Origin: Clostridium sp.
GTDB lineage: Bacteria > Bacillota > Clostridia > Lachnospirales > Lachnospiraceae
DNA length: 42,117 nucleotides
Assembly: GCA_023664385.1 (NCBI GenBank)
Contig: JAMPFU010000028.1
Location: 1-42,117, forward strand
Direction of reading: 5' to 3'
The position numbers were made by a program, and so were the translations under genes. The notes beneath the pieces are model-generated. The model ran no database searches. It was not told the DNA's origin and was given only the letters and a program-made list of their open reading frames with translations. Below are positions 6,725-15,487 of this stretch, piece by piece; position 1 is the stretch's first letter, and each line of letters begins with the position of its first letter.

Positions 6725-9570
6725 TGAAGCATAATAAGAAGATAAATATTGTCCACCATGTTACAAAAAAATATATGCGCATAAATAAAAAACGTACATT
6801 TACGGCATTGATAGGAATAACCTTTATGGTGCTTCTTATGACCTGCGTTTTTGTGGGAAAGGATACGGCAATCAAGTATCTTGAGGATTTATCCTCCATG
6901 AAGCAGGGAAAGTGGCATGCAGTTGTGTATGACACAACAAAGGATAAAATGGAGCAGCTTCAAGGGATGGATATGGTGGAAAGCACCGTTGCTTCAGCAA
7001 GCCTTGGACTGACTGATTTTTCTTACTCGGAAAACACGGAAAGACCATATCTGAATATTAAAGCATATGAAAAGGACTGCTTTGATTTATATAATATTAA
7101 GCTTGCGAAAGGGCGTCTGCCGGAAAATTCGGATGAGATTGTTTTAAGCTATGCCTGCGTAAGCGACGGCGCAGAGCTTGAAATAGGAGATAAAATAGAT
7201 GCTGAGTACTTTAACCGTACCATTACGGGAAAGCAGCAGGACGGTGCAGAAGGCTCCATATTTCCCTTTTATGAGCTTGAAATAAAAAACGGCGAAACGG
7301 TTACGCCACCACAGGATTTCTTTTATCTCGGCGATGACGATAATTTTCAGGAAAACAAGGAATATTTAGGGGAAAGTGTCACCTATACTGTTGTCGGTTT
7401 TATGGAAATACCATTTTATGAGAAAGAGGAGGCAGCAGCCTATACGGGAATAACCCTGCTTGATGATAAGCTTTTTGCAGTCTCGGATTTATTAAACGTG
7501 TCGCTATTGTTTGATTTAGAGTATAAAAATTATGACAGCATAGAAAGCCATGCTGCTATCGAGGCAATCGTGGGAAAGGGCAAGGTTGAATTTAATAATT
7601 ATCTGCTTACGTTTTCAGGAAATTCCTCTGATACAACAATGAATATGCTTGTAAATATGATGACGGTATTTTTTGTGGCGCTGATTATTCTCGCATCTGT
7701 GCTTCTGATTTACAACGTATTTAATATGTCCTTTCGGGAACGGTGCCGCTATCTTGGCATGCTTTCCTCTGTGGGTGCAACTGCAAGACAGAAAAAGAGC
7801 AGTATTTATTATGAGGCATTTTCACTTCTTATTCCTGCAATTCCCATAGGGATAGGTTTGGGGTTTGGCGTTGTTTTAGGTGGGATGAACCTGCTTAAGC
7901 CCTTTATATTGAAGTTTATGTCTTTTTTAGGACTTGCGCATACGCTTCCTGTTACGCTTATGGTTTCAGGAAGGGCAATTGCAGTCATCATAATTATCAG
8001 TGTGCTTACTGTGCTTGTCTCAGCATTTCTGCCTGCTAAAAAAATTGCGAAAATCGGTGCAGTTGAAAGTATTAGGAATGGTGATAGTAATAAAAACAAG
8101 ACCTATAAAATGAAAAATAACAGCATAAAAATATTTGGTGCGGAGGGACTTCTTGCAGGGAACTCGTTGAAGCGTCAGAGAAGAAAGAAAAAGAGTATCA
8201 GTCTTGCCGTTGTTATATTTATGGTTATTTTGCTTGTGACTGCATTTGGCACAGGGGCAATCCATAGGGTTGCAGACGATAGGACAAGGGAGAGCGCTAC
8301 ATTTAACCTGAAGGAAAATCAGGGAATGATAGCCCTTTCTCCAAATTATATATCGGAGGACATGTCAAAGGAGGAGTACGAGGAAGGTCGTAAGGAATAT
8401 GATGCGTTAAAGGAGGAGCTTAGGGGAACAAAAGGTGTGTTAAGCGTGGAGGAACGATATGATGAAACTATGTTTGGCAGCGTAAGTGCTGATACCTTGA
8501 GCAGGGAGTATTGGGATGCATATTATGCTGTGTTGAACGAGTATTATGACGGGGCGCTTCCCATGTCAGAATTTGAAAGTGAATATAAGCCGCTTGCGTT
8601 TAATAGTGTGAGCGTATTGGCAGTAAATAATGATACGTTAAGGGATATCGCCGATAAAACAGGCTCCGATTATGAAGTGCTTGTGAATCCGCAAACGCCT
8701 TCGGCAATCATTATAAATGAATGCGCCATCTCAACGGATCATTATAGTGTTTACGGAAAAACGCCAAAAAGATATCGGTATTACGATATAGAAGCTGTTA
8801 CTGATTTAAAGCAGGGCGACCATTTCGATTTAGATGTATATTCGCCAAAAGAGGAGGCTGAAATTCCGTTTGATTTTCAGATAGCAGGCTTTGCTAAAAA
8901 TGAGCAACTTGCGGATTATTTATCTGTATATGAAGATATATGGATTATCATAAGCATTGACACGGCAAAGGAAATAGCGACTGCTTTAGGTTATTATGAT
9001 GTGGGGCAGATTTTTTCTGAGAGTGCCGTCATTACGGTTGATAAGGATAGTATGGATATTTTTGAGAGGCTTAAAACCTTCTCTGATGGCGACAGTGAAA
9101 TGTTTTTTGCAGATAAGGATTTTTTGGAAATGCAGATGACCATGAGTCAGGCAATGGTAAAAATTATAGATATTATGCTGATATGCTTTGTGCTTCTCAC
9201 ATCGGTTATCTGTCTGCTTAATCTCGGCAATTCAATAAGTGGAAGAATGGAAGACAGACGCAGGGAATTTGCAGTGATGCAGTCAATTGGAATGACAAGG
9301 CCCCAAATGAGGAAAATGCTGCTTATGGAATGTATGGGAATTTTGGCAGAGGGACTTGTGATTGCACTGGTAATTTCTTTCCTGTTGATGTATTTTATTA
9401 AGAGAACAATCATATCCATATTCGGCAATGTAGCGCTTACATTACCTGTTGCACTTATGGTTTTTGCCGTACTGTTTACGGCATTTGCAGTGGTTATCAT
9501 AACGATGCTTTCCTTTGGCAGGGAAAAGAAACAAAACCTGCTTGAAAGTATACGAAGTGAAAGTGTATAG
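6724..9570 (+). CDS. FtsX-type ABC transporter permease with two large extracellular domains
   Basis: A 948-residue membrane protein with two FtsX repeats. The first TM is at ~20-38, followed by an extracellular domain of ~270 residues and three TM helices between ~310 and ~445. A basic cytoplasmic linker (KRQRRKKK) precedes the fifth TM at ~495-515. A second extracellular domain of ~300 residues and three final TM helices complete it. This 8-TM, two-ectodomain layout is larger than BceB (about 650 residues, 10 TM), so it is a cousin rather than a BceB proper. It should work with the ATPase upstream. Linkage to an intramembrane-sensing kinase suggests peptide or cell-envelope stress sensing and detoxification. 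Substrate is unknown. Confidence 0.88.
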   Translation: MKHNKKINIVHHVTKKYMRINKKRTFTALIGITFMVLLMTCVFVGKDTAIKYLEDLSSMKQGKWHAVVYDTTKDKMEQLQGMDMVESTVASASLGLTDFSYSENTERPYLNIKAYEKDCFDLYNIKLAKGRLPENSDEIVLSYACVSDGAELEIGDKIDAEYFNRTITGKQQDGAEGSIFPFYELEIKNGETVTPPQDFFYLGDDDNFQENKEYLGESVTYTVVGFMEIPFYEKEEAAAYTGITLLDDKLFAVSDLLNVSLLFDLEYKNYDSIESHAAIEAIVGKGKVEFNNYLLTFSGNSSDTTMNMLVNMMTVFFVALIILASVLLIYNVFNMSFRERCRYLGMLSSVGATARQKKSSIYYEAFSLLIPAIPIGIGLGFGVVLGGMNLLKPFILKFMSFLGLAHTLPVTLMVSGRAIAVIIIISVLTVLVSAFLPAKKIAKIGAVESIRNGDSNKNKTYKMKNNSIKIFGAEGLLAGNSLKRQRRKKKSISLAVVIFMVILLVTAFGTGAIHRVADDRTRESATFNLKENQGMIALSPNYISEDMSKEEYEEGRKEYDALKEELRGTKGVLSVEERYDETMFGSVSADTLSREYWDAYYAVLNEYYDGALPMSEFESEYKPLAFNSVSVLAVNNDTLRDIADKTGSDYEVLVNPQTPSAIIINECAISTDHYSVYGKTPKRYRYYDIEAVTDLKQGDHFDLDVYSPKEEAEIPFDFQIAGFAKNEQLADYLSVYEDIWIIISIDTAKEIATALGYYDVGQIFSESAVITVDKDSMDIFERLKTFSDGDSEMFFADKDFLEMQMTMSQAMVKIIDIMLICFVLLTSVICLLNLGNSISGRMEDRRREFAVMQSIGMTRPQMRKMLLMECMGILAEGLVIALVISFLLMYFIKRTIISIFGNVALTLPVALMVFAVLFTAFAVVIITMLSFGREKKQNLLESIRSESV

Positions 9571-9606
9571 TAGAGGATAGAATAAATAGTATGTGAGGAA
9601 AGATGC

Positions 9607-10287
9607 ATGACGGTTTTGGTTGTTGAGGATGACAGCATTATATTGGACGGACTAAAATATTCCCTGATGCAGGAGGAATACGAGGTTCTATCTGCACAAA
9701 ACGCAGCAGGCGCAAAAAAGCTTTTGGAGAGTGGAAAGCAGATTGATTTCTGTCTCCTTGACGTCATGCTGCCTGACGGGACGGGCTTTGAAATATGTGA
9801 GGCAGTCCGTAAAAAAAGCAACGTGCCTATTTTATTTTTAACTGCATGTGATGACGAGGTAAGCACGGTGAGGGCGCTTGAGCTTGGCGCAGATGACTAC
9901 ATTGCCAAGCCCTTCCGCATCCGTGAGCTTCTTGCCCGCATGAAGGCGATATTAAGACGAACCCTGTCAAATGGGCAGTCCGACAACAAAATAGTTTGCA
10001 TTGGAGAAAATCAGTTTAACTTAAATACAGGCAGAATGTACAGAAATAATGAGGAGATACCCCTTACGGCAATGGAATACAAGCTTTTGCTCATCTTTAT
10101 CAACAACAGGGGACAGACAATTACGAGAAAGCAAATTCTTGACAGAATATGGGATGTTGCAGGCGATTTTGTAAATGATAATACACTGACGGTTTACATA
10201 AAACGGCTTCGGGAAAAGCTGGGTGATACGGAGGACAGCCAGCTTATTAAAACCGTCAGGGGGATAGGCTACAGAATGGAGAAGTAG
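9607..10287 (+). CDS. OmpR/PhoB-family response regulator
   Basis: A 226-residue regulator. The receiver domain (1-120) has acidic VVEDD, phospho-acceptor Asp52 in CLLDVMLPDG, Thr in FLTA and Lys in IAKPF. The winged-helix Trans_reg_C domain (~130-225) has the FNLNTGRM, LTAMEYKLL and RIWDVAGDFVNDNTLTVYIKRLREKL segments. It should bind DNA when phosphorylated by the kinase encoded 4 bp downstream and is the best candidate to act at the inverted repeat at 5892. GAGGAAAG precedes the ATG. Confidence 0.94.
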   Translation: MTVLVVEDDSIILDGLKYSLMQEEYEVLSAQNAAGAKKLLESGKQIDFCLLDVMLPDGTGFEICEAVRKKSNVPILFLTACDDEVSTVRALELGADDYIAKPFRIRELLARMKAILRRTLSNGQSDNKIVCIGENQFNLNTGRMYRNNEEIPLTAMEYKLLLIFINNRGQTITRKQILDRIWDVAGDFVNDNTLTVYIKRLREKLGDTEDSQLIKTVRGIGYRMEK

Positions 10288-10291
10288 GAAT

Positions 10292-11272
10292 ATGCAAATG
10301 ATGATTTTTCTGCAATGTGTCATGGCAATATCGGGAATTGTGGCTGTATTTATTTTGGGAAACGTAAATGCCAGCGTGGTTATAGCATGTATTTGTACCC
10401 TCGGCATACTTGCAGTTTCCATAATAGGGCATATTATACAGGAAAAAAGAATATCGGAGCTTATTGCCTATCTTATGAAGGTGCAGGATAACCTTTCCCT
10501 GCCTGCGCTTTCAAAGTGCAGCGAGGGGCAGCTCGGCATTTTGCAGAGTGAAATATATAAGGTGGTCGCTTTGCTGAATGAACAGTCAAATTATACTTCT
10601 AAGCAGAATAAATATATGGCTGACATGCTTTCTGACATTTCCCATCAGATTAAGACGCCCCTTGCGGCGATTACGATTATGACCGACCTTTTGGACAGCG
10701 AGGGGCTTACAGAGGAAAAGCGGGCAGAGTACATCGGAAATATTGAAGGTCAGGTAAAGCGGATAACATGGCTCATAAAAAATCTTCTTACCTTGTCGCA
10801 GCTTGAGGCGGAGGTTTTAAAGCTGAAATGTCAAAGGGTGACTGCAAAAGCCCTGCTTGAAAATTCCTGCGAGCCTTTTTTGGTTATGGCAGAGCTTAAA
10901 GGGGTTGCGCTTCACATAAAGGCAGACGAGGAAATGGAGTTTGAATGTGACATACACTGGACGACAGAGGCAATTTCAAATATCGTGAAAAACTGTATTG
11001 AGCATACGGATAGCGGGGGTGAGGTTCTCGTTTCGGCATCGCAGAATAATTTTGCACTTAGCATTGCCATTAGCGATAACGGAGCAGGAATTTCTAAGGA
11101 AAACCTCCCTCATATTTTTGAGCGTTTTTATAAGGCTGATAATACGGCAAGCGACAGCGTGGGAATTGGGCTTGCCATGTCAAAGCAGATTATTATGAGA
11201 CAGAACGGCACGATAACGGCAGAGAGCGAGGAAGGAAAAGGAACAAGGTTTTTGGTGAGGTTTTATGTGTAA
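10292..11272 (+). CDS. Intramembrane-sensing histidine kinase, BceS-like
   Basis: A 326-residue kinase. Two TM helices (~4-22 and ~28-47) are joined by an extracellular link of only a few residues, the hallmark of intramembrane-sensing kinases that read the state of a partner ABC transporter. The DHp domain has the phospho-acceptor His118 in DISHQIKTPL. The HATPase domain shows N (NIVKNCIEH), G1 (DNGAGI), F (FERFYK) and G2 (GIGLAMSK) boxes. It is the probable partner of the OmpR-type regulator just upstream and of the ABC pair. The gene overlaps the next one by 8 bp. Confidence 0.92.
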   Translation: MQMMIFLQCVMAISGIVAVFILGNVNASVVIACICTLGILAVSIIGHIIQEKRISELIAYLMKVQDNLSLPALSKCSEGQLGILQSEIYKVVALLNEQSNYTSKQNKYMADMLSDISHQIKTPLAAITIMTDLLDSEGLTEEKRAEYIGNIEGQVKRITWLIKNLLTLSQLEAEVLKLKCQRVTAKALLENSCEPFLVMAELKGVALHIKADEEMEFECDIHWTTEAISNIVKNCIEHTDSGGEVLVSASQNNFALSIAISDNGAGISKENLPHIFERFYKADNTASDSVGIGLAMSKQIIMRQNGTITAESEEGKGTRFLVRFYV

Positions 11273-11990
11273 ATTGGTATCGGTGGCGGTATGTGATGAC
11301 ATGCCCATAGAATGTGCTGACATTGCAAATCAGATTGAGCTTATATTAAAACAGATGAATGTACAATTTGTCCTTAAAAGATTTTTTGGAGGGCAGGAGC
11401 TGCTTGACAGTGAAGAAAACTTTGATATTATTTTTTTGGATATTCAAATGCCTGAAATAAATGGAATGAATTTGGCAAAAAAAATGAGGTCATGGGATAA
11501 GCAAAGTCTTATCATATTTATTACAGCATTTTCACGGTATGTTTTTGAGGCATACGACGTGGAGGCTTTTCATTATCTGGTAAAACCTATAAAGTATGAA
11601 ACACTTAAAAAGGTTTTGGAAAAGGCTGTAAAAAAACTGGATAATCATACTGAGGATTTTTTAATCATTTCCACGGGGCGACAGACAAAAAAGCTTCGGT
11701 TAAGGGATATTTTATATATTGAAAGCATCGGAAGAATTGTAAAAATTCACTGTAAGGACTGTGCGGTGGAAACATATGAGCAGATAGGCATATTGGAGGA
11801 AAAGCTGCGGGATAAATTTTTTTTCAGGTGTCATAAAAGCTTTCTTGTAAATCTCGCATTTATAGACACCTTTAATAAAACTGAGATATGTATGGAAAAT
11901 GATGATAAAATCATAATTGCAAAAAGACGGTGGGAGGAATTTCAGAAGGAAATTCTGTCATATATGAAGATGAGAGGCGGAATTTTGTAA
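11265..11990 (+). CDS. LytTR-family (AgrA-like) response regulator
   Basis: A 241-residue regulator with an N-terminal receiver (AVCDD, phospho-acceptor Asp59 in IIFLDIQMPEING, Lys in LVKPIKYE). A C-terminal LytTR DNA-binding domain spans ~135-240, with ILYIESIGRIVKIHC and FFRCHKSFLVNLAFID. LytTR proteins typically regulate bacteriocin, quorum-sensing or cell-envelope genes. It starts inside the end of the upstream kinase gene and its TAA overlaps the ATG of the following kinase, so all three are coupled. No agrB or agrD-like peptide gene is visible, so its signal is unknown. Confidence 0.92.
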   Translation: MCKLVSVAVCDDMPIECADIANQIELILKQMNVQFVLKRFFGGQELLDSEENFDIIFLDIQMPEINGMNLAKKMRSWDKQSLIIFITAFSRYVFEAYDVEAFHYLVKPIKYETLKKVLEKAVKKLDNHTEDFLIISTGRQTKKLRLRDILYIESIGRIVKIHCKDCAVETYEQIGILEEKLRDKFFFRCHKSFLVNLAFIDTFNKTEICMENDDKIIIAKRRWEEFQKEILSYMKMRGGIL

Positions 11991-13315
11991 TGAAAATTGA
12001 GATATACAGGCTGATTTTTACCGCTGTAGTTTATTTGATATGGCTTATGTGCCTTAATCAGCTTGGCTGTATGTTTTTACGAAAGGGCAAAAATAGGACA
12101 ATAAAATATTTTATTTTTTTATGCCTTCTTGTTATTGTGGAAATATTTACGATAGGTAATCATTTGGCATATTCCCTTATACAGCAGACATTGCTTATAT
12201 GCTACTGCGCTATGGTGCTTTGCGGCAATACATGGGAGAGGTTGGGACTCTCATGTGTACTTGTAGCTCTGTGGCAATTTTCATGGAATGGAATTGTATC
12301 CTTGTTATCCATATTTGATATAGTTTTATCTGACAGAATGCTTATGTCTCGTGGCAGAATTGATATAAATATCATAACATGGCTTGCTTTTTTGCTGACA
12401 TGGTTTTTTATGTACATAATTTTCAGAAGGACGGCACTTGTCCGTGGAAGTTTTTTGTTTGGCAGCGGGAAACTTCTTTTTTCTGTGACTGCTTTTTTGC
12501 TTATGCTTCTTGATATATGTAATTTCGGTATAACCCAAGGGGTTGTAATGGTGTTTTATAATGGGGCGGAGTATGGGAATATCTGCTATAATGAAATGCT
12601 CACTCATATAGAGGTGGCTATTATATCCATGCTTTGTATGGCAATATGTTTTCTTCTTTTGTTTGGAATGAACATGCTGGTAGAGTATGTAACCTTGGAC
12701 ACGACAAATAAAATGGAAATAAACCGTTACAAAACGATGCTCTTGCAATATAAAAATCAGGTAAATGTCCACCATGACATGAAAAATCATTTCATAAGCA
12801 TGTCTGCTCTTGCAGATAATGGACAATGGGATAAGCTGAAGCAGTATATGTCTAAAATATATGGTACGTATGACAATATGGAAATTGAAACAGGAAACAA
12901 CATTGTGAATGCCATTGTAAATATAAAGGCACAGGAGGCAGAAAGGCGAAATATAAAATTTGAATGTGACATAAATTTATCAAGACATCTTAATATAGAC
13001 GAATATGATTTATGCGTTATATGGGGAAATATTTTAGACAACGCCATAAATGCTGCCGGCATCGTAAATGGTGAAAGATATGTATATGTTCAGGGAGAAA
13101 TTGTAAAAAGAAATTTAATAATTAACATAAAAAACCCGATATATGGTACATACACGGAAAAATTTGGAAAGAAGAATTGGGGTATCGGTATTACAAATGT
13201 AAATAAAATTGTCAAAAGGTTAAAGGGTATTATGAATATTGAAATAAAGGATAATGTCTTTGAAATAACAATTATGCTTCCTGTTGCAGAGAATGCCGTA
13301 TATGACACAAAATAA
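11990..13315 (+). CDS. AgrC-like sensor histidine kinase (GHKL)
   Basis: A 441-residue kinase with about six TM helices in the first ~230 residues, no large sensory loop, and a short coiled DHp segment whose His lies in NVHHDMKNHF (~261). The GHKL ATPase domain has NILDNAINAA, a weak G1 box, and NWGIGITNVNKIVKRLKG as the G2 region. This is the AgrC/ComD/VirS layout, kinases that usually detect peptides at the membrane. The start at 11990 overlaps the previous stop. The frame open upstream of it is the shadow of the regulator gene. Last gene of the operon; I see no terminator before the next gene. Confidence 0.9.
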   Translation: MKIEIYRLIFTAVVYLIWLMCLNQLGCMFLRKGKNRTIKYFIFLCLLVIVEIFTIGNHLAYSLIQQTLLICYCAMVLCGNTWERLGLSCVLVALWQFSWNGIVSLLSIFDIVLSDRMLMSRGRIDINIITWLAFLLTWFFMYIIFRRTALVRGSFLFGSGKLLFSVTAFLLMLLDICNFGITQGVVMVFYNGAEYGNICYNEMLTHIEVAIISMLCMAICFLLLFGMNMLVEYVTLDTTNKMEINRYKTMLLQYKNQVNVHHDMKNHFISMSALADNGQWDKLKQYMSKIYGTYDNMEIETGNNIVNAIVNIKAQEAERRNIKFECDINLSRHLNIDEYDLCVIWGNILDNAINAAGIVNGERYVYVQGEIVKRNLIINIKNPIYGTYTEKFGKKNWGIGITNVNKIVKRLKGIMNIEIKDNVFEITIMLPVAENAVYDTK

Positions 13316-13402
13316 ACCGTTTATACCATTATTATAATATATGAATTTTCTGCTTCCGAAAGAAATGATATAAAATCACAGTAAAGAGGAAGGAGAATTT
13401 TT

Positions 13403-13834
13403 ATGAAATCAGGAAGTATGGAGGCACTGCTTGGAGCAAGCTATAGCGCAAAAATGGTTGATGTACCTATGAAATCCTATAAGGAAGCCAACCGAAACGG
13501 TGACATTGGAGGAATGGAGCGGGCAATGGGGTATGTTTCGGCTTTTACAAGCAAGGCGTATGATTATAAGGAAAAGGCACAGGAGGAGTTGGTAAAGGAG
13601 CAGAAGGAGGAGCGTAAAAAGCAGGAACTTGAGCGTGAAAATGCAGTTGAAAAACGTAAGAAGGAAGCAAGAAAAATTGAAAAAGGCTTACAGTCTCAAC
13701 GAACTTCGGACAGTAAAGACGTAAAATCAGAAACGGAATGTGCAGCGGAAACTTCGGATGTGAAAATTTACGATGGGGAAGGGAATGCTGTATTGTTGGA
13801 GGATAGCACCCCTAATTTAGTAGTCCGTGTATGA
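13403..13834 (+). CDS. Hypothetical coiled-coil protein, Lachnospiraceae type
   Basis: A 143-residue protein I cannot assign to a named family. Residues ~50-95 are a highly charged Lys/Glu/Arg coiled coil (QEELVKEQKEERKKQELERE region). The C-terminus ends in VVRV, and the N-terminal 45 residues are Met/Ser/Ala rich with no signal peptide. Gene start is supported by AGGAAGGAG at 13388-13396. Small proteins of this look are common in Lachnospiraceae next to similar charged proteins, and a decayed charged gene lies about 0.6 kb downstream at 14428. Confidence 0.7.
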   Translation: MKSGSMEALLGASYSAKMVDVPMKSYKEANRNGDIGGMERAMGYVSAFTSKAYDYKEKAQEELVKEQKEERKKQELERENAVEKRKKEARKIEKGLQSQRTSDSKDVKSETECAAETSDVKIYDGEGNAVLLEDSTPNLVVRV

Positions 13835-13894
13835 TTGTGTGTTAGTTTAGGGACTGCTGCATAAGCATAGTTACAGTGAATGGAGGACTTTAAC

Positions 13895-14368
13895 ATGCCA
13901 ATGATAGTTGATAATGCTCAAATTACAGATATTGATGAACTAACCGAGTTAAGATTAGCATATTTGGAAGAAGACAATGGTACATTAAGTGAGGATGACA
14001 GAGAGAAAATCAGGATGGAGTTGCCCGGTTACTTTAAAAGACATTTGAATAAAAGCATCTTTTGTTATCTTGCAAAAGAAGGTGGACAGATTGTTGCATG
14101 TGCTTTTTTACTATTGGTTGAAAAACCAATGAGCCCTTTATTTATCAATGGAAGAACAGGAACCGTGTTAAATGTCTATACAAAACCGAAATATCGGCAT
14201 AAGGGATATGGGAAAATGGTAATGGAAAAATTACTTTCCGATGCCGCTGAAAAAGACCTTTGTGTTGTGGAGTTAAAATCCACAGAGGAGGGATATTCGT
14301 TATATAAATCCGTAGGGTTTACGGATGATGTATCGAAATATCATTTGATGAAGTGGCATCATCAATGA
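13895..14368 (+). CDS. GNAT-family N-acetyltransferase
   Basis: A 157-residue GNAT protein. Motif A reads VLNVYTKPKYRHKGYGKMVMEKLL, of which the central RHKGYGK segment binds acetyl-CoA. Motif B contains VELKSTEEGYSLYKSVGF. The N-terminal DIDELTELRLAYLEE helix is typical of small-molecule or ribosomal-type GNATs. Substrate cannot be predicted. GGAGG at 13882-13886 fixes the start at 13895 rather than at the upstream ATG at 13880. Confidence 0.88.
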   Translation: MPMIVDNAQITDIDELTELRLAYLEEDNGTLSEDDREKIRMELPGYFKRHLNKSIFCYLAKEGGQIVACAFLLLVEKPMSPLFINGRTGTVLNVYTKPKYRHKGYGKMVMEKLLSDAAEKDLCVVELKSTEEGYSLYKSVGFTDDVSKYHLMKWHHQ

Positions 14369-14427
14369 GAAAAAGGTTTGTTTCGGTAAAAGGGCATAAT
14401 TTGTTGAAACAGAGAAAATATATTTAA

Positions 14428-14685
14428 GATGGTAAATCAAGAGAAAATCTTGAGAGAATACGGGAAGAAAAACGCACGAAGCAGAAGGAAGAAGAAAAAA
14501 GGACGGAAAGCAAAGCAGAAAAGGAGCTTTCCGACTATGCAAAAAGGAATGACAATATTAAGCATGTCAGCATACAGGCAGACAGCATGGATGAGCTGCT
14601 TGCAAAAATGAAATCGGTAGACTGGGACGTTGTTAAGGCAGAAGAAATACAAAACAGTGGAACAAAGTACGATTTTAGTATATAG
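14428..14685 (+). pseudogene. Remnant of a charged coiled-coil protein (C-terminal fragment)
   Basis: One frame, opened by an in-frame TAA at 14425-14427, encodes about 85 residues. It is a Lys/Glu-rich helix (ERIREEKRTKQKEEEKRTES) followed by an ordered tail with HVSIQADSMDELLAKM and VDWDVVKAEE, ending KYDFSI at TAG 14683-14685. The tail is the kind of conserved end seen in DUF6033-like Lachnospiraceae proteins, by resemblance only. No start codon or ribosome-binding site precedes the charged part, so this is a decayed gene whose 5' part is gone. The ATG frame at 14429 in the neighbouring frame is a shadow. Confidence 0.6.
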
Positions 14686-15027
14686 AATTTTAGTTTTTAT
14701 CAATAATAAATGTAAGTATAAAGGTTTTAGAGATACAGTTATATATCGGAGAAAGTTTAAGGAAATGTGTGTGTCGGGGTAGAATTGTCGTTCCTACCTT
14801 GACACCTTTTTTATGTCCTCTTGGCATGTTGCAAAATGTATACTTCTAAAGTGAATGGATTAAAAGGTCAAGATGCTTTAGGAGAATTTTTGTCTTGCTC
14901 TTGCTGTATAAAGTATGGTATGTTAATATAATAGAAAATATGTTCGGATGTGTTTGCAAAAGGTACTGTGAGAATTATTGATGAAAAGTTGTGAAAGATA
15001 AAGGTATGTAATTATTGAGGTAATGAA
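14686..15027. other. Intergenic region before the restriction-modification genes
   Basis: This 342-bp stretch holds a strong terminator at 14771-14812. A possible weak promoter for the vsr gene is TTGCTG-N17-TAATAT between 14897 and 14926. No coding frame with a ribosome-binding site was found. It marks the boundary between host-like genes and the AT-rich restriction-modification unit. Confidence 0.5.
14771..14812 (+). terminator. Strong intrinsic terminator
   Basis: A 12-bp stem with two G.T pairs, GTGTCGGGGTAG (14771-14782) with CTACCTTGACAC (14794-14805), is followed by six T residues at 14807-14812. Confidence 0.8.
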
Positions 15028-15474
15028 ATGGACCGACTCACAAAAGAACAACGGCATAAAAATATGAAAAATATTAAAAATAAAGACACTGGTATTGAAA
15101 TAACTTTACGCAAAGAGTTATGGAATAAGGGTTATCGTTACAGAAAAAATGATAAAAGATTGCCGGGAACACCAGATATAGTTATGTCAAAATATAAGAT
15201 AGCAATTTTTTGTGATAGTGAATTTTTCCATGGCAAGGATTGGGAGGTCTTAAAACCCCAGCTTGAAAAAGGAAAAAATCCTGAATTTTGGATAAAGAAA
15301 ATTTCTAATAATAGAAAGAGAGACGATGAAGTAAATAAACAACTTTTATATCTTGGTTGGACAGTGATACGTTTTTGGGGTAAAGATATTATGAAACGAA
15401 CGAATGAGTGTATTAAAGTAATTGAAGAAACGATATTTGATACGATGCTAGATACGGAAGATTATTATGAGTAA
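15028..15474 (+). CDS. vsr: Vsr-family very-short-patch repair endonuclease
   Basis: A 148-residue Vsr-type endonuclease that nicks beside T:G mismatches created when 5-methylcytosine deaminates at the partner methyltransferase's site. The start resembles the family (RHKNMKNIKNKDTGIE). The metal-binding catalytic Asp50 is in RLPGTPDIV, and the tail shows FWIKKISNNRKRDDEV and LGWTVIRFW. The zinc-binding segment of E. coli Vsr is replaced by IFCDSEFFHGKDWE, a variant I associate with Vsr proteins of CCGG-type systems. GAGGT precedes the ATG. It overlaps or abuts the methyltransferase gene and is transcribed with it. Confidence 0.92.
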   Translation: MDRLTKEQRHKNMKNIKNKDTGIEITLRKELWNKGYRYRKNDKRLPGTPDIVMSKYKIAIFCDSEFFHGKDWEVLKPQLEKGKNPEFWIKKISNNRKRDDEVNKQLLYLGWTVIRFWGKDIMKRTNECIKVIEETIFDTMLDTEDYYE

Positions 15475-15487
15475 AGGAGAATTTGTA

